64,000 bases of DNA from Chitinimonas sp036961565 (GCF_036961565.1 NZ_JBAMDD010000019.1:1-64000); one strand, 5' to 3'; counted from the stretch's first letter, positions 8,804 to 17,509 are shown. The notes: generated by a model from the letters alone, not told the origin. Made by a program: numbers and translations.

Positions 8804-9535
8804 ATGCGCCAGTCCCTCTCCCTGCTGTTTGCCCTTGCCCTCAGCCTTGCACTGCTGCCGGCCTGGGGCGAGGCGCGTATCGTGGCGGGCGAAGTACCGC
8901 CCTTTGTCTATATGGAGAAGGGCGCGGTCAAAGGGGTAGCCGCCGATCTGGTCCGTGAGATGGCCAAGCGGGTGGGGCATTCTGGCAAGATCGATGTGCA
9001 GCCTTTTACCCGCATGCTGGAGACCGGTAAAACCGAAGCCAATGTGCTGCTGATACCGCTGGGCCGCAATGCCGCCCGCGAAGCCAGCTATCAGTGGGTG
9101 ACCGGCCTGGTGGATGAGGAATTCGTGCTGATAGGCCATGCCACCAGCAAGGTGGATGTCAGCAGCTTTAACCCGGCGCTGACCGTGGGGGTGATGCGCG
9201 ACTCGGTGGGTGCCGGCATAGCCAAGTCCAAGGGCTTTACCAAGATTGAAGATGTGGTGAAGGAGGACATGAATGCCCAGAAGCTGGCCAATGGCCGGAT
9301 CGATGCCTGGCTGGCCGCCTGGAATTCAGCCTTGCAGGGCCAGCGTGCGGCCGGCCTGGATGCCAAGCAGCTGAAGCGGGGGGCGGTAGCTAGCAGGGTC
9401 AGCATCTACCTGGGGGCTTCACTCAAGTTTGACAAGGCTGAAGCCGAGACCTGGAAGGCGGCATTGGAGGCGATGAAAAAGGATGGGAGCTTTGACAGGA
9501 TTGTGAAGTCGTATGGCTATGAGCTGCCGAAGTAG
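8804..9535 (+). CDS. Periplasmic solute-binding protein, family 3
   Basis: A 243-residue secreted protein of the SBP_bac_3 fold, which binds amino acids or related solutes in the periplasm. The N-terminal signal peptide (MRQSLSLLFALALSLALLPAWGEA) would be cut after about residue 23. The mature part opens with the VAGEVPPFVYMEKGAVKGVAAD pattern and ends DGSFDRIVKSYGYE, as in the family. ATG 8804 is chosen over 8792 because GGAG lies 6 bases before it. No permease or ATPase gene is adjacent, so it may be an orphan binding protein. Confidence 0.83.
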   Translation: MRQSLSLLFALALSLALLPAWGEARIVAGEVPPFVYMEKGAVKGVAADLVREMAKRVGHSGKIDVQPFTRMLETGKTEANVLLIPLGRNAAREASYQWVTGLVDEEFVLIGHATSKVDVSSFNPALTVGVMRDSVGAGIAKSKGFTKIEDVVKEDMNAQKLANGRIDAWLAAWNSALQGQRAAGLDAKQLKRGAVASRVSIYLGASLKFDKAEAETWKAALEAMKKDGSFDRIVKSYGYELPK

Positions 9536-9579
9536 GTGGGCACTTGGGGCATAGGCCTGAAACCTGCTGCGGCAAATAA

Positions 9580-9607
9580 AAAGGCGGACACCGAGGTGTC
9601 CGCCTTT
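9580..9607. terminator. Intrinsic terminator between convergent genes
   Basis: A 12-13-bp stem (AAAGGCGGACACC) with a very short loop. On the minus strand it is followed by TTTTTATTT, so it mainly ends the EF-G transcript; it can also end that of the binding-protein gene. Confidence 0.85.
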
Positions 9608-9623
9608 GAGTTTGTCAGCCGGC

Positions 9624-11651
9624 TTAGCCGGTGACAGCGCTGGCCACATGGGCGGGTACTGCCGCATAGTGGTCAAACTGCATGGTGAAGCTGGCACGGC
9701 CGGCTGTCAGCGCGCGTAGCTGGCCTATGTAGCCGAACATTTCACGCAAGGGCACATGGGCGGCAATCACGACTGCATTGCCACGCATGGTCTGCTCGCG
9801 AACCTGTCCACGACGACGGTTCAGGTCGCCAATGGCATCGCCCACATGGTCCAGCGGCGTGACTACTTCCACTGCCATCAGGGGTTCCTGAAGCACCGGG
9901 GCGGCTTTACGCAGTGCTTCACGCAAGGCCGCACCAGCCGCCAGCTCAAACGCCAAGGGCGAAGAGTCGCGGTCGTGGTAGCTGCCATCCACCAGGGTAA
10001 CCTTGAGGTCGACCACCGGGTAGCCAGCCACCACGCCCTGTTTGACCGTGTTGCGTACACCGGCCTCCACGCCAGGGATAAACTCGCGCGGGATGGCGCC
10101 ACCGGTCAGCTGGTGGCCGAATATCAGACCGCTGCCGTGGGGTAGCGGCTCCACCATCAGTTCCACCTCGGCATATTGGCCGGGGCCGCCAGTCTGCTTC
10201 TTGTGCATATGGCGCACCGTGGCGGCCTGGGTGATGGTTTCGCGGTAAGCCACCTGTGGCTGCCCGACGTTGACCTCCACCTTGAAGCGGCTGCGCAGCT
10301 TCTCCAGCGTGACCTCGAGTTGCAGCTCGCCCATGCCTGACAGCACGGTCTGGCCGGTCTCGTGATCCTGCTTGAGATGCAGGCTGGGGTCCTCGGACAG
10401 CAGGGCCTGCAGACCCTTGAGCAGGTTCTGCTGGTCGGCCTGCGTCCTGGGTTCCACCGCCACATCGATCACCGGTTCCGGTGTGTCGATGCGTTCCAGT
10501 ACCAGTGGATGTGCCTGCGCCGTCAGCGTATCGCCGGTTACCGTGGCCTTGAGCCCGGCAATGGCGACGATATCGCCGGCGATGGCGAAGTCACGTTCCA
10601 CCTTGCGGTTGGCATGCATCTCGTACAGCCGTGCGATCCGCTCGCGCTTGCCATTGGTGGCATTGAGCACCACGTCACCCACCGCCAGGCGGCCACGGTA
10701 CAGCCGGGTGAAGGTCAGCATGCCGTGATCATCGTGCTGCACCTTGAAGGCGAGTGCCGCGAGGGGGCCGTCAGGATCCACCGCGATATCGTGCTCGCTG
10801 GCCACCAGCACTTCGCCGGGCGCCGGCAGGTAAGCGTTGACGGCGTCCAGCAGCGGCTCCACCCCCTTGTTGCGATAGGCCGAGCCCAGCAGCACCGGTA
10901 CAAAGGTGCCGGCGAGAGTGCCGCGCCGTATGGCTTGGCGTAGCGCATCGGCACTGGGGTCGGCACCGTCCAGGTAGGCCGCCAGCAGGTCTTCATCCAG
11001 CTCTACGGTGGCTTCGACCAACAGCTTGCGATAATGCTGGGCAAGCTCCAGTTGTGCCGCCGGTATGGCTGCCACCTCATAGGGCAAGGGCAGATGGTCT
11101 GCCGGCCACAGCAAGGCACGCATCTCTACCAGATCGATGAGGCCACGGAACTCGCCTTCGCTGCCTATGGGTAGCTGCAGTACCAGGGGGGTGATACCCA
11201 GGCGCTGCTGCATCATGCCGACCACGCGCAGGAAGTCGGCGCCGGTACGATCCAGCTTGTTGATGAAAGCCAGGCGCGGCACATGGTATTTGTCGGCCAG
11301 GCGCCAGTTCGTCTCAGTCTGCGGCTCCACGCCAGCGACGCCGTCGAATACCACCACGGCGCCGTCCAGCACGCGCAGTGAGCGGTTGACCTCGATGTTG
11401 AAGTCGATATGGCCAGGCGTGTCGATCAGGTTGATCTGCGTACCTTGCCAGAAGACCGTGGTGGCGGCGCTATTGATGGTGATGCCACGTGCCTTTTCCT
11501 GCGGATCGTAGTCCATGGTGGCGGCGCCCTTATGGACTTCGCCCATCTTGTAGTTCTCGCCCGTGTAGAACAGGATGCGTTCGGAGGTGGTGGTCTTACC
11601 TGCGTCGACGTGAGCGATGATGCCGATATTGCGTAGTTTTCTGTCTTCCAT
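9624..11651 (-). CDS. fusA2: Elongation factor G paralogue (EF-G2-like translational GTPase)
   Basis: A 675-residue translational GTPase. The G motifs are AHVDAGKTT, RGITI, DTPGHIDF, NKLD and GSA. EF-G domains II-V follow, with TGGPGQYAE and the GSYHDRDSS tip of domain IV conserved, and MFGYIGQLRALTAGRASFTM in domain V. It is about 25 residues shorter than typical FusA and sits alone, not in the str operon, so a second-copy EF-G is likely; the symbol reflects that inference. ATG 11651 starts at MEDRKLRNIGI, the conserved N-terminus. Its 593-base leader holds two small ORFs and several hairpins including a terminator. It could serve ribosome recycling, stress or drug tolerance. Confidence 0.87.
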   Translation of the reverse strand: MEDRKLRNIGIIAHVDAGKTTTSERILFYTGENYKMGEVHKGAATMDYDPQEKARGITINSAATTVFWQGTQINLIDTPGHIDFNIEVNRSLRVLDGAVVVFDGVAGVEPQTETNWRLADKYHVPRLAFINKLDRTGADFLRVVGMMQQRLGITPLVLQLPIGSEGEFRGLIDLVEMRALLWPADHLPLPYEVAAIPAAQLELAQHYRKLLVEATVELDEDLLAAYLDGADPSADALRQAIRRGTLAGTFVPVLLGSAYRNKGVEPLLDAVNAYLPAPGEVLVASEHDIAVDPDGPLAALAFKVQHDDHGMLTFTRLYRGRLAVGDVVLNATNGKRERIARLYEMHANRKVERDFAIAGDIVAIAGLKATVTGDTLTAQAHPLVLERIDTPEPVIDVAVEPRTQADQQNLLKGLQALLSEDPSLHLKQDHETGQTVLSGMGELQLEVTLEKLRSRFKVEVNVGQPQVAYRETITQAATVRHMHKKQTGGPGQYAEVELMVEPLPHGSGLIFGHQLTGGAIPREFIPGVEAGVRNTVKQGVVAGYPVVDLKVTLVDGSYHDRDSSPLAFELAAGAALREALRKAAPVLQEPLMAVEVVTPLDHVGDAIGDLNRRRGQVREQTMRGNAVVIAAHVPLREMFGYIGQLRALTAGRASFTMQFDHYAAVPAHVASAVTG

Positions 11652-11669
11652 GATCTGTGTCTTCCAATA

Positions 11670-11707
11670 AACCACCCCGGAGGGTTTGCACCGGATCCGG
11701 GGTGGTT
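11670..11707 (-). promoter_or_regulatory. Hairpin just upstream of the EF-G paralogue start
   Basis: A perfect 12-bp inverted repeat (AACCACCCCGGA / TCCGGGGTGGTT) with a 14-base loop, ending 18 bases before the start codon. On the minus strand it is followed by TATTGG only, so it is a weak terminator; it is close enough to influence ribosome access. Confidence 0.6.
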
Positions 11708-11763
11708 CTGCCAACCGGATAGGTGCTGTACAGCCCCGTCCGGCATGGATGCCGAGGATAGGG

Positions 11764-11901
11764 CTAGGCCGTATCTTGCGGGGCGGCGACACAGTGCGCA
11801 GGGCGTACCGTGGTCACCGGGTTCGTGCCAAAGGGCGAGCGCAAGCCTCTGCTCCCTTGGCTGGACCAAATTACGGCGATCAACTTGTCGTAGGTACGCA
11901 T
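11764..11901 (-). CDS. Small ORF B in the EF-G leader (45 codons)
   Basis: ATG 11901 lies 7 bases after AGGAG, a strong ribosome site, and directly follows the T-run of the leader terminator. The predicted peptide begins MRTYDKLIAVIWSSQGSRG and ends with TAG at 11764. No family is recognised. Translation looks plausible from the ribosome site; function as a leader peptide is inference from position between a terminator and the start hairpin of the EF-G paralogue. Confidence 0.35.
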   Translation of the reverse strand: MRTYDKLIAVIWSSQGSRGLRSPFGTNPVTTVRPAHCVAAPQDTA

Positions 11902-11925
11902 GGCGCACTCCTGCTGTGAAAGAAA

Positions 11926-11960
11926 AAAACAAACCCCGGTGGCTTGAGGCCTACCGGGGT
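11926..11960 (-). terminator. Intrinsic terminator / attenuator in the EF-G leader
   Basis: On the minus strand an 11-bp stem with one bulged A (ACCCCGGTAGGC / GCCACCGGGGT) is followed by TTTGTTTTTTT. Its left arm can pair instead with an upstream segment (minus-strand GCCTACCCGGG at 11976-11986; 10 of 11 positions), which would prevent the terminator. That alternative pairing is what suggests attenuation rather than a plain terminator. Confidence 0.65.
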
Positions 11961-11990
11961 CGGGTGTTACTGCTACCCGGGTAGGCGTTC

Positions 11991-12017
11991 AGCCTCCCGA
12001 GCAGTGCTCAAAAGGCT
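11991..12017 (-). promoter_or_regulatory. Hairpin overlapping the stop codon of leader ORF A
   Basis: A 12-bp stem with three G-U pairs and a 3-base loop; its first arm contains the last bases of small ORF A including part of the TAG. A ribosome finishing that ORF would melt it. Confidence 0.5.
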
Positions 12018-12120
12018 AGTACGGCATTGCCAGCAATGCGCGATCTGCAAAGGGCGCACGGGCGCCAGCGGCCACGAGGGCAGCGTTGCTTTGGCAGTGA
12101 TCGAGTTGGTGTTGGGTCAT
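12016..12120 (-). CDS. Small ORF A in the EF-G leader (34 codons)
   Basis: ATG 12120 to TAG 12016 encodes a 34-residue peptide beginning MTQHQLDHCQSNAALVAAG and ending LLAMPY. The ribosome site is weak. It is the first ORF after a plausible promoter region (TTGCGT near 12177; A/T-rich around 12140-12152). The position before hairpins and a terminator is that expected of a regulatory leader peptide; coding is unproven. Confidence 0.3.
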   Translation of the reverse strand: MTQHQLDHCQSNAALVAAGARAPFADRALLAMPY

Positions 12121-12208
12121 TGCTGAAGTATCCGTAATCTCTTTTTAAAGACTAACACTATGGGCCGGTTTCACGCAATAGGCCGGGATGGGCGGCAGGC
12201 ATGGCACG

Positions 12209-12239
12209 CAGCTTCCCTGCCTGCCGGGCAGGGAAGCTG
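12209..12239 (-). terminator. Strong hairpin after the TPR-like gene
   Basis: A perfect 13-bp stem (CAGCTTCCCTGCC) with a 5-base loop, starting 5 bases past the stop codon of the gene above it. There is no T-run after it on the minus strand, so it may protect the mRNA 3' end or be a poor terminator. Confidence 0.5.
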
Positions 12240-12244
12240 GCGCA

Positions 12245-13027
12245 TCAATCGTCAGTCAGCTCAGACTTGGCGAACTCCACGTCCAGCTTCTCCATGGCAT
12301 CCAAGGGCTGGCATTCGGCGGCCTCTTCATACAGCTTGGTGGCGTCCTTGACCTTTTTGTTGCCGTAGAGGGTCAGCAGGCCGTTGGCGTATTCGATGCG
12401 TGCAATGGCGGAGTGGGGAATCAACTCCAGCGCCTTTTCGTAGTGGGCTTCGGATGCATCCTTGGAGACGCCGTAGGTGAGGGAGCCCACCATGCTGCCG
12501 ACTTTGCCTATGATCTCGGCGTGGTAGGCACCCAGCGCGATATGCGCTTCGGCGTGCTCGGGGGCCAGTGACAGGGTTTTATCGAGGCTGGCCTTGCATT
12601 TGCTGGCGATGCCCTGGGTCAGCGCCTTGGCAATGGAAATGGCCTGGCTGTAACGGCCAAGTGCATAGGCGTGCTGATAGTGGGCATTGATGTTGTTGGG
12701 GTTTTCCTTGGCGGCCACTTCGGCGCGGTCGGCGACTTCCTCGAACAGCTCTTTTTTCTCGTCTTCGTCTTCCACCAGATAGGTGGCGTAGATGCTCTGC
12801 GCCTTGTTGGCGGCATTCATGCCCGAGCCGGTTTCGGATTTCAGGCCCAGGGCCACGGCATTCTGAAAATCGCCACGATGGTAGGCGCGCCAGGCTTCCT
12901 GGCTGGCTTCATCTTCTGGCCAGGGCTCCTGATCGCCGGCGTGCAGGCGTTCCCACTGTTTCCACAGCTTGTCGCCGTCGTAGTCGAAGGCGGCTGCGTC
13001 ATGGGGAAAGGCTGTCCACTTGCTCAT
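12245..13027 (-). CDS. TPR-like hypothetical protein
   Basis: A 260-residue soluble, acidic protein without signal peptide. Repeated helix-pair patterns of Ala/Leu/Tyr are visible: AKENPNNINAHYQHAYALGRY, LAPEHAEAHIALGAYH, and SEAHYEKALELIPHSAIARIEYANGLL. These fit about three tetratricopeptide-like repeats in the second half. The N-terminal part (SKWTAFPHDAAAFDYDGDKLWKQWERLHAGD) is Trp-rich and acidic. TPR proteins mediate protein contacts; no partner is evident. ATG 13027 is chosen over a start 24 bases upstream because the protein proper appears to begin with MSKW. Confidence 0.7.
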   Translation of the reverse strand: MSKWTAFPHDAAAFDYDGDKLWKQWERLHAGDQEPWPEDEASQEAWRAYHRGDFQNAVALGLKSETGSGMNAANKAQSIYATYLVEDEDEKKELFEEVADRAEVAAKENPNNINAHYQHAYALGRYSQAISIAKALTQGIASKCKASLDKTLSLAPEHAEAHIALGAYHAEIIGKVGSMVGSLTYGVSKDASEAHYEKALELIPHSAIARIEYANGLLTLYGNKKVKDATKLYEEAAECQPLDAMEKLDVEFAKSELTDD

Positions 13028-13100
13028 GGTTGTCTCCGCTGTTGTTGGCATCTGGGGCCATTATAGACAGGCGCTTGCTTGGGGCGGCAATCGAAACAAG

Positions 13101-13136
13101 GCAGGGGCAAGGGCGTTGTGGCGCCTTTGCCCCTGC
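13101..13136 (-). terminator. Terminator after the PHP metallohydrolase gene
   Basis: A 15-bp stem with one G-U pair (GCAGGGGCAAGGGCG / CGCCTTTGCCCCTGC) and a 6-base loop. On the minus strand it is followed by CTTGTTTCG, a modest T-rich tail. Confidence 0.6.
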
Positions 13137-13173
13137 AGTGTGGCGGTGGGTGTACCGCCTTACCCGGAGTGGG

Positions 13174-15564
13174 TTAGCGCTTGATGCTGGCGGTGCCGCC
13201 GGTGTAGCTCAGCGTCAGGGTATAGCGCTGGCTGCTGCTGCTGCCCTTGTAGCTGATGACCTTGAGGTAGACCGTCTGGGTGGCGTTGCCATTGGTATAG
13301 CTCAGGCTCTCGGTGCAGGTATTGCCTAGCGATGATTTGAGCGTGCTGTCGCTGCCATTGACCAGGTAGAGGTCATAGTCCTTGTCAGCGGGGCCGCTCA
13401 TGTTCACCTTCAGGGTTTCGCCGGGGTTCAGCGTCAGCTTGTAGTAATCCTTGTCGCTGACTGTGCCCATGGTGCCATTGATGCTGCTGACCGTGCGTGC
13501 TGCCACGTTGGCACTGCTGAGGCTGCCGTTGGACTCGGTCTCGGCCAGGCTGCCACCGCCGGTGGTGTTGCTGACGTTGAAGCTGACCGGGTTGCTGCTG
13601 GCACTGTTGCCGGCGGCGTCATGGGCGCGAGCGACCAGGGTGTGGCTGCCGTTGGACAGGGTGGTGCTGTCCAGTACCAGGCTGTAAGGCGTGCTGTTGT
13701 CGCTGCCCTTGCTGATGCCATCGACCAGGAACTCCACATTGCTGACGCCGACATTGTCGCTGGCATTGGCAGCCAGGCTGATGTTGCCGCTGCTGCCGGT
13801 GACGCTGGCCGTCACGGCGGGGGGCGTGGTATCGGTGCCGCCGCCACCCGAGGTCTGGTTGACCCAGATCGGAGCAGACCACAACACCTTGCCGTCGTCC
13901 TGAGTCAGCTTGGCATAGTAGAAGTGCTCGCCAACGGCTGGCGTCACCGTGGTGACGGCGTCGTTGGACAACAGGGTGACGGTGCCATTGCGCCGCGGCA
14001 CACCTTCGAATATCTGCACCTGGGTCACGCTACGGCCGGCACTGTTGGCGAAGTTGGCTGTCAGCGTCAGCGGGCCGCTGTTACTGAAGCGCGCGCCCAT
14101 GATGTGACCATTGGCGGTGAAGATCAGCTGCGATTGCTTGTCCATGCTGGCAAACACCCGGCGTGCGCGCATGGCTTCGACAAAGTTGACCATGTTCAGG
14201 GCCGCGCCTTGGGGGATCAGTACGCCGGTGCGGTTGGTGTAGCTGGTACCCCAGTTGGCGCAGTGATTGTCCTGGTTGGTGGTGGGCGCGACATGGTAGC
14301 CCCGCTCCAGCAGCATGTTGTAGGCGCTTTCGTAGTTGCTGCGGCCGGTCTCGGTCTCGGTGGTGTTGGAGGAGAAGGCCGAGGTATTCATGATCTCGGT
14401 GGCCACCATGACTTCGTCGCCATTGGCGTCATAGCCCAGTGCCGTGCCATTGATCAGGAATTGGCCGCTACGCTCGGGGTGGTTGAACTGACCTATCCAG
14501 CCTTGCTGCTTCATGGTGGCGTAGAGGTTGGCGTAGTCGTTCTTGGCAACAAAGCGGTCACCGATCAACTGGTTGCTGCTGTTGTACTCCCAGGCCAGCA
14601 GCTCATGGGCATTCAGAATGTTGAGGTGACCACCGTTGTTGATGACGCCCCACTCCATGCCGTAAAGGGCCAGGAAGTCGGGGTTGGCGGTATTGTGGTT
14701 GCTGGCCGCGGCCAGGCCGGCCTGGTAGCGGTTGCGGGCGGTGGTGGGATTGGCTGCGCTATTGGTGCTGGAGGAACCATCGAAATAATGGTTGTGCTCC
14801 GAGGTCATCAGAAAATCAAGGCCGGCATTGCGGGCGTAGCTGAAGGCATCGGCCGGGCCGTACTGGCCGGTCTGGGCGGGCTGCGAAGAGGTGCAGCTGC
14901 CGATGGCACCGCCGCCATCCGAATCATTGGTCTGGCTGTGCAGGTTGCCGTAATAGACGGTATAGGGCAGCGAGCCGGTAGCCGGGGCTGCCTGTATGCG
15001 CATGCCGCCCTTGCGCTGCACGGTGGGCAGGCCGGCGAAGCGGGGCATGGCCGGCTTGGCCGGATTGCCGACACGGATATCCCAGCGCTGCAGCTTGCGG
15101 TCGTGATCGTCGGCGGTCTGCAGCAGGCGGCTTACCCGGGCACTGGTGTTGCCGGCAATGCTGCGGGCGAGGACGGGATCGGCCACGGTGGCATGCAGTT
15201 GCACGCTGTAGGTGCCGTCAGGCAGGCCGGCATGCTTGCCGCTGCGGCCGGCCCAGGGGACTTCTACCGTCAGTGGTCGGCCCAGATAGGACGACTCACC
15301 CTCCCAGCGCTCGACCAGCTTGCCCTTGGGGTCCAGCAGTTCCAGGCGCCAGGCCACGGTTTGCAGGTATTTGGCGCCAGGGTAGTCAAATTGCAGGGCA
15401 AAGGTGCGCGCGCCGTTGATGTCGCGGCCAGCATAGGGTGCCGACAGGGTGGCGTCGAACTCGAAATGGTCGGGGTTGCGGCTGCCGGGGGCGGCGGCCC
15501 AGGCGCTGCTGACGGCGAGGCTCAGTGCCAGTGCAGCGCAGTACGAAGTGTGTTTCTCTCTCAC
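13174..15564 (-). CDS. Secreted CehA/McbA-type PHP-domain metallohydrolase with Ig-like and PPC domains
   Basis: A 796-residue exported protein. It has a signal peptide (residues 1-23, ending SAWA), then a beta-rich domain to about residue 190. A PHP-like metal-dependent hydrolase core follows, about 200-500: YYGNLHSQT, TSEHNHYF, GMEWGV with GGHLNIL, QFNHPE, and a late DNH. Next come an Ig-like adhesion domain (TTPPAVTASVTGSSG to about 690) and a C-terminal pre-peptidase (PPC) domain ending in SLSYTGG. CehA/McbA relatives hydrolyse carbamates, but the wider family is phosphoesterase-like, so the substrate is open. The start is GTG, supported by AAGGGA upstream. It is probably surface-exposed or released. 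Confidence 0.8.
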   Translation of the reverse strand: MREKHTSYCAALALSLAVSSAWAAAPGSRNPDHFEFDATLSAPYAGRDINGARTFALQFDYPGAKYLQTVAWRLELLDPKGKLVERWEGESSYLGRPLTVEVPWAGRSGKHAGLPDGTYSVQLHATVADPVLARSIAGNTSARVSRLLQTADDHDRKLQRWDIRVGNPAKPAMPRFAGLPTVQRKGGMRIQAAPATGSLPYTVYYGNLHSQTNDSDGGGAIGSCTSSQPAQTGQYGPADAFSYARNAGLDFLMTSEHNHYFDGSSSTNSAANPTTARNRYQAGLAAASNHNTANPDFLALYGMEWGVINNGGHLNILNAHELLAWEYNSSNQLIGDRFVAKNDYANLYATMKQQGWIGQFNHPERSGQFLINGTALGYDANGDEVMVATEIMNTSAFSSNTTETETGRSNYESAYNMLLERGYHVAPTTNQDNHCANWGTSYTNRTGVLIPQGAALNMVNFVEAMRARRVFASMDKQSQLIFTANGHIMGARFSNSGPLTLTANFANSAGRSVTQVQIFEGVPRRNGTVTLLSNDAVTTVTPAVGEHFYYAKLTQDDGKVLWSAPIWVNQTSGGGGTDTTPPAVTASVTGSSGNISLAANASDNVGVSNVEFLVDGISKGSDNSTPYSLVLDSTTLSNGSHTLVARAHDAAGNSASSNPVSFNVSNTTGGGSLAETESNGSLSSANVAARTVSSINGTMGTVSDKDYYKLTLNPGETLKVNMSGPADKDYDLYLVNGSDSTLKSSLGNTCTESLSYTNGNATQTVYLKVISYKGSSSSQRYTLTLSYTGGTASIKR

Positions 15565-15677
15565 GGTATTCCCTTATAGACAACGCAACCGAAACGGATG
15601 CCGGTTGCGCGGGCGGGATTCTACCGGGCCGGTGGTTAAGGGAATATTTAATTAATCAAACAGTTGGACTGTGTTGC

Positions 15678-15722
15678 GACACCACCCCACCGGGCTGGCT
15701 GCTCGGCCAGTGGGGTGGTGTC
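15678..15722 (-). terminator. Long hairpin after the ABC exporter gene
   Basis: A perfect 13-bp stem (GACACCACCCCAC) with a 19-base loop immediately past the exporter stop codon. No T-run follows on the minus strand; it may act as a 3'-end stabiliser. Confidence 0.5.
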
Positions 15723-15727
15723 ACCAC

Positions 15728-17509
15728 TCAGCTTTGGCCAATACGCTCGCCCGTCTGCAGGCGCCAGAGCGCCGCATAGCCACCGTTGCGGGCCAGCAAT
15801 TGCTCATGCGTGCCGCTTTCGACGATGCGACCGCCTTCCAGCAGATGTATGCAATCGGCCTGGCGCACGGTGGAGAGGCGGTGGGCGATGACGATGGTGG
15901 TGCGGTCGCGACTGACGATGTCCAGGCTGCGCTGGATGGCGGCCTCGGTTTCGTTGTCTACCGCGCTGGTCGCTTCGTCCAGTATCAGGATGGGTGGGTT
16001 CTTGAGTATGGCGCGGGCCAGGGCCAGGCGCTGGCGCTGGCCGCCCGACAGCTTCTGGCCCCGCTCGCCTACCCGGGTGGCAAAACCCAGTGGCAGCTTG
16101 GCAATGAACTCGGTGGCCTCAGCCGCCTGGGCAGCGGCGGCAATGGCGGCTTCGCTGGCATCGGGCACGCCATAGGCAATGTTGTCGGCGATGGTGCCGT
16201 CAGTCAGGAAGCTGTCCTGCGCCACATAGCCCATGCAGCGGCGCAAGTCCTGCAGGTTCAGTTCAGAGATGGCCTGACCGTCGAGCAGGATGCGGCCTGA
16301 CTGGGCATCGTAAAAGCGCAGCAGCAGCTTGACCAGGGTGGACTTGCCCGAGCCGGTGCTGCCCACGAAGGCGATGGTGCGGCCGGCCGGGATGGTGAGG
16401 TTGATCGCTTGCAGGGTAGGGGTCTCGCCATAGGCAAAACCCACGTTCTCGAACACCAGTTCGCCCTTTACTCCGGTTGCAGGGAAGTGGCGGCCCTCGT
16501 AGGGGATGTTGATGGGGGTGTTGAGCAGATTCATGGCGCGGTCTATGGCCGCCATGGAGCGCTGGTACATGTCGGCCACTTCGGCGAGCCCGGTCAAGGG
16601 CCACAGCAGGCGTTGGGTCAGGAACACCAGGACAGAATAGGCACCCACTGCCAGCTCACCCTGCAAGGTAAGCCAGCCGCCGTAGACCAGGGTGGCGGTA
16701 AAGCCCGCCAGGATGGCCATGCGGATGACGGGGGTGATGGCCGAGCTGACGGCGATGGCGCGGCTGTTGGCCTCGCGGTAGCCGTTGCTGGCTTCCTCGA
16801 TATGCTTGGCTTCGAAGCTCTCGCTGGCGAAAGCCTTGATGGTGGCCAAGCCCAGCAGGTTGTTGTTGAGTCGTGCGCTGACATCGCCGGCGGCTACCCT
16901 GACTTCGGCATAGCGCGGCGCCAAGCGTTTCTGGAACCAGAATGCTCCCAGCAGGATGGCGGGTACCGGCAACAGCGAGATGATGGCCAGCGTAGGCTGC
17001 AGGGCAAAGAACACGGCGCTGACCATGATGGACGAGCACACCACCTGGATGATCTGGTTGGCGCCGCCATTGAGGAAGCGCTCCATCTGGTTGATGTCCT
17101 CGTTCAGGATGGACATCAGGTTGCCGGTGCGCTGGTTCTCGAAATATGCCATCTCCAGCTTCTGTACATGCTGGTAGGCGTCCAGCCGCAAGTCATGCTG
17201 CAGATCCTGGGCCAGCTTGCGCCATTTGATGGAGTAGAGGTATTCGAAGAAGGACTCACCGCCCCAGATCAGGACATTGACCACCCCCAGCAGCAGCAGT
17301 TGGTGCCAGGTGTCGGTGATGCCAAAGCTGCCTAGCACCTGCTTGGCCAGAAAACTCTTCTCGCCATTCACCACGATGTCGACAGCGACGCCGATCAGTA
17401 CCTCGGGCAGGACATCGAAGAATTTGTTGATGACCGAGTACAGCGCGGCGAGGCGGAAGTCGCTGCGGTAATTGCGGGCATAGCCCAGGAGCTTTTTGAG
17501 AGGATGCAT
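15728..17509 (-). CDS. ABC exporter, fused permease and ATPase
   Basis: A 593-residue inner-membrane half-transporter of the lipid A/multidrug exporter class; it should work as a homodimer. About six membrane helices (residues 20-300) are followed by the ATPase with Walker A GSTGSGKST, Q-loop region GYVAQDSF, signature LSGGQRQRL, Walker B ILILDEATSAVD and H-loop AHRLST. I chose ATG 17509 (MHPLKKLLGYARNYRSD), the usual N-terminus; the frame is open for 30 more codons upstream without similarity. It lies between the M48 protease and the PHP protein, all on the same strand, with hairpins between them. Substrate unknown. Confidence 0.9.
   Translation of the reverse strand: MHPLKKLLGYARNYRSDFRLAALYSVINKFFDVLPEVLIGVAVDIVVNGEKSFLAKQVLGSFGITDTWHQLLLLGVVNVLIWGGESFFEYLYSIKWRKLAQDLQHDLRLDAYQHVQKLEMAYFENQRTGNLMSILNEDINQMERFLNGGANQIIQVVCSSIMVSAVFFALQPTLAIISLLPVPAILLGAFWFQKRLAPRYAEVRVAAGDVSARLNNNLLGLATIKAFASESFEAKHIEEASNGYREANSRAIAVSSAITPVIRMAILAGFTATLVYGGWLTLQGELAVGAYSVLVFLTQRLLWPLTGLAEVADMYQRSMAAIDRAMNLLNTPINIPYEGRHFPATGVKGELVFENVGFAYGETPTLQAINLTIPAGRTIAFVGSTGSGKSTLVKLLLRFYDAQSGRILLDGQAISELNLQDLRRCMGYVAQDSFLTDGTIADNIAYGVPDASEAAIAAAAQAAEATEFIAKLPLGFATRVGERGQKLSGGQRQRLALARAILKNPPILILDEATSAVDNETEAAIQRSLDIVSRDRTTIVIAHRLSTVRQADCIHLLEGGRIVESGTHEQLLARNGGYAALWRLQTGERIGQS

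Noticed and set aside
9624..11651. Tetracycline-resistance ribosome-protection protein
   Set aside because: The G-domain and domain IV/V motifs are those of EF-G, including the TMDY-type switch I region and the GSYHDRDSS tip; ribosome-protection proteins differ there.
13621..15579. A 652-codon plus-strand frame over the PHP metallohydrolase
   Set aside because: Antisense shadow; the minus strand has a signal peptide and recognised domains.
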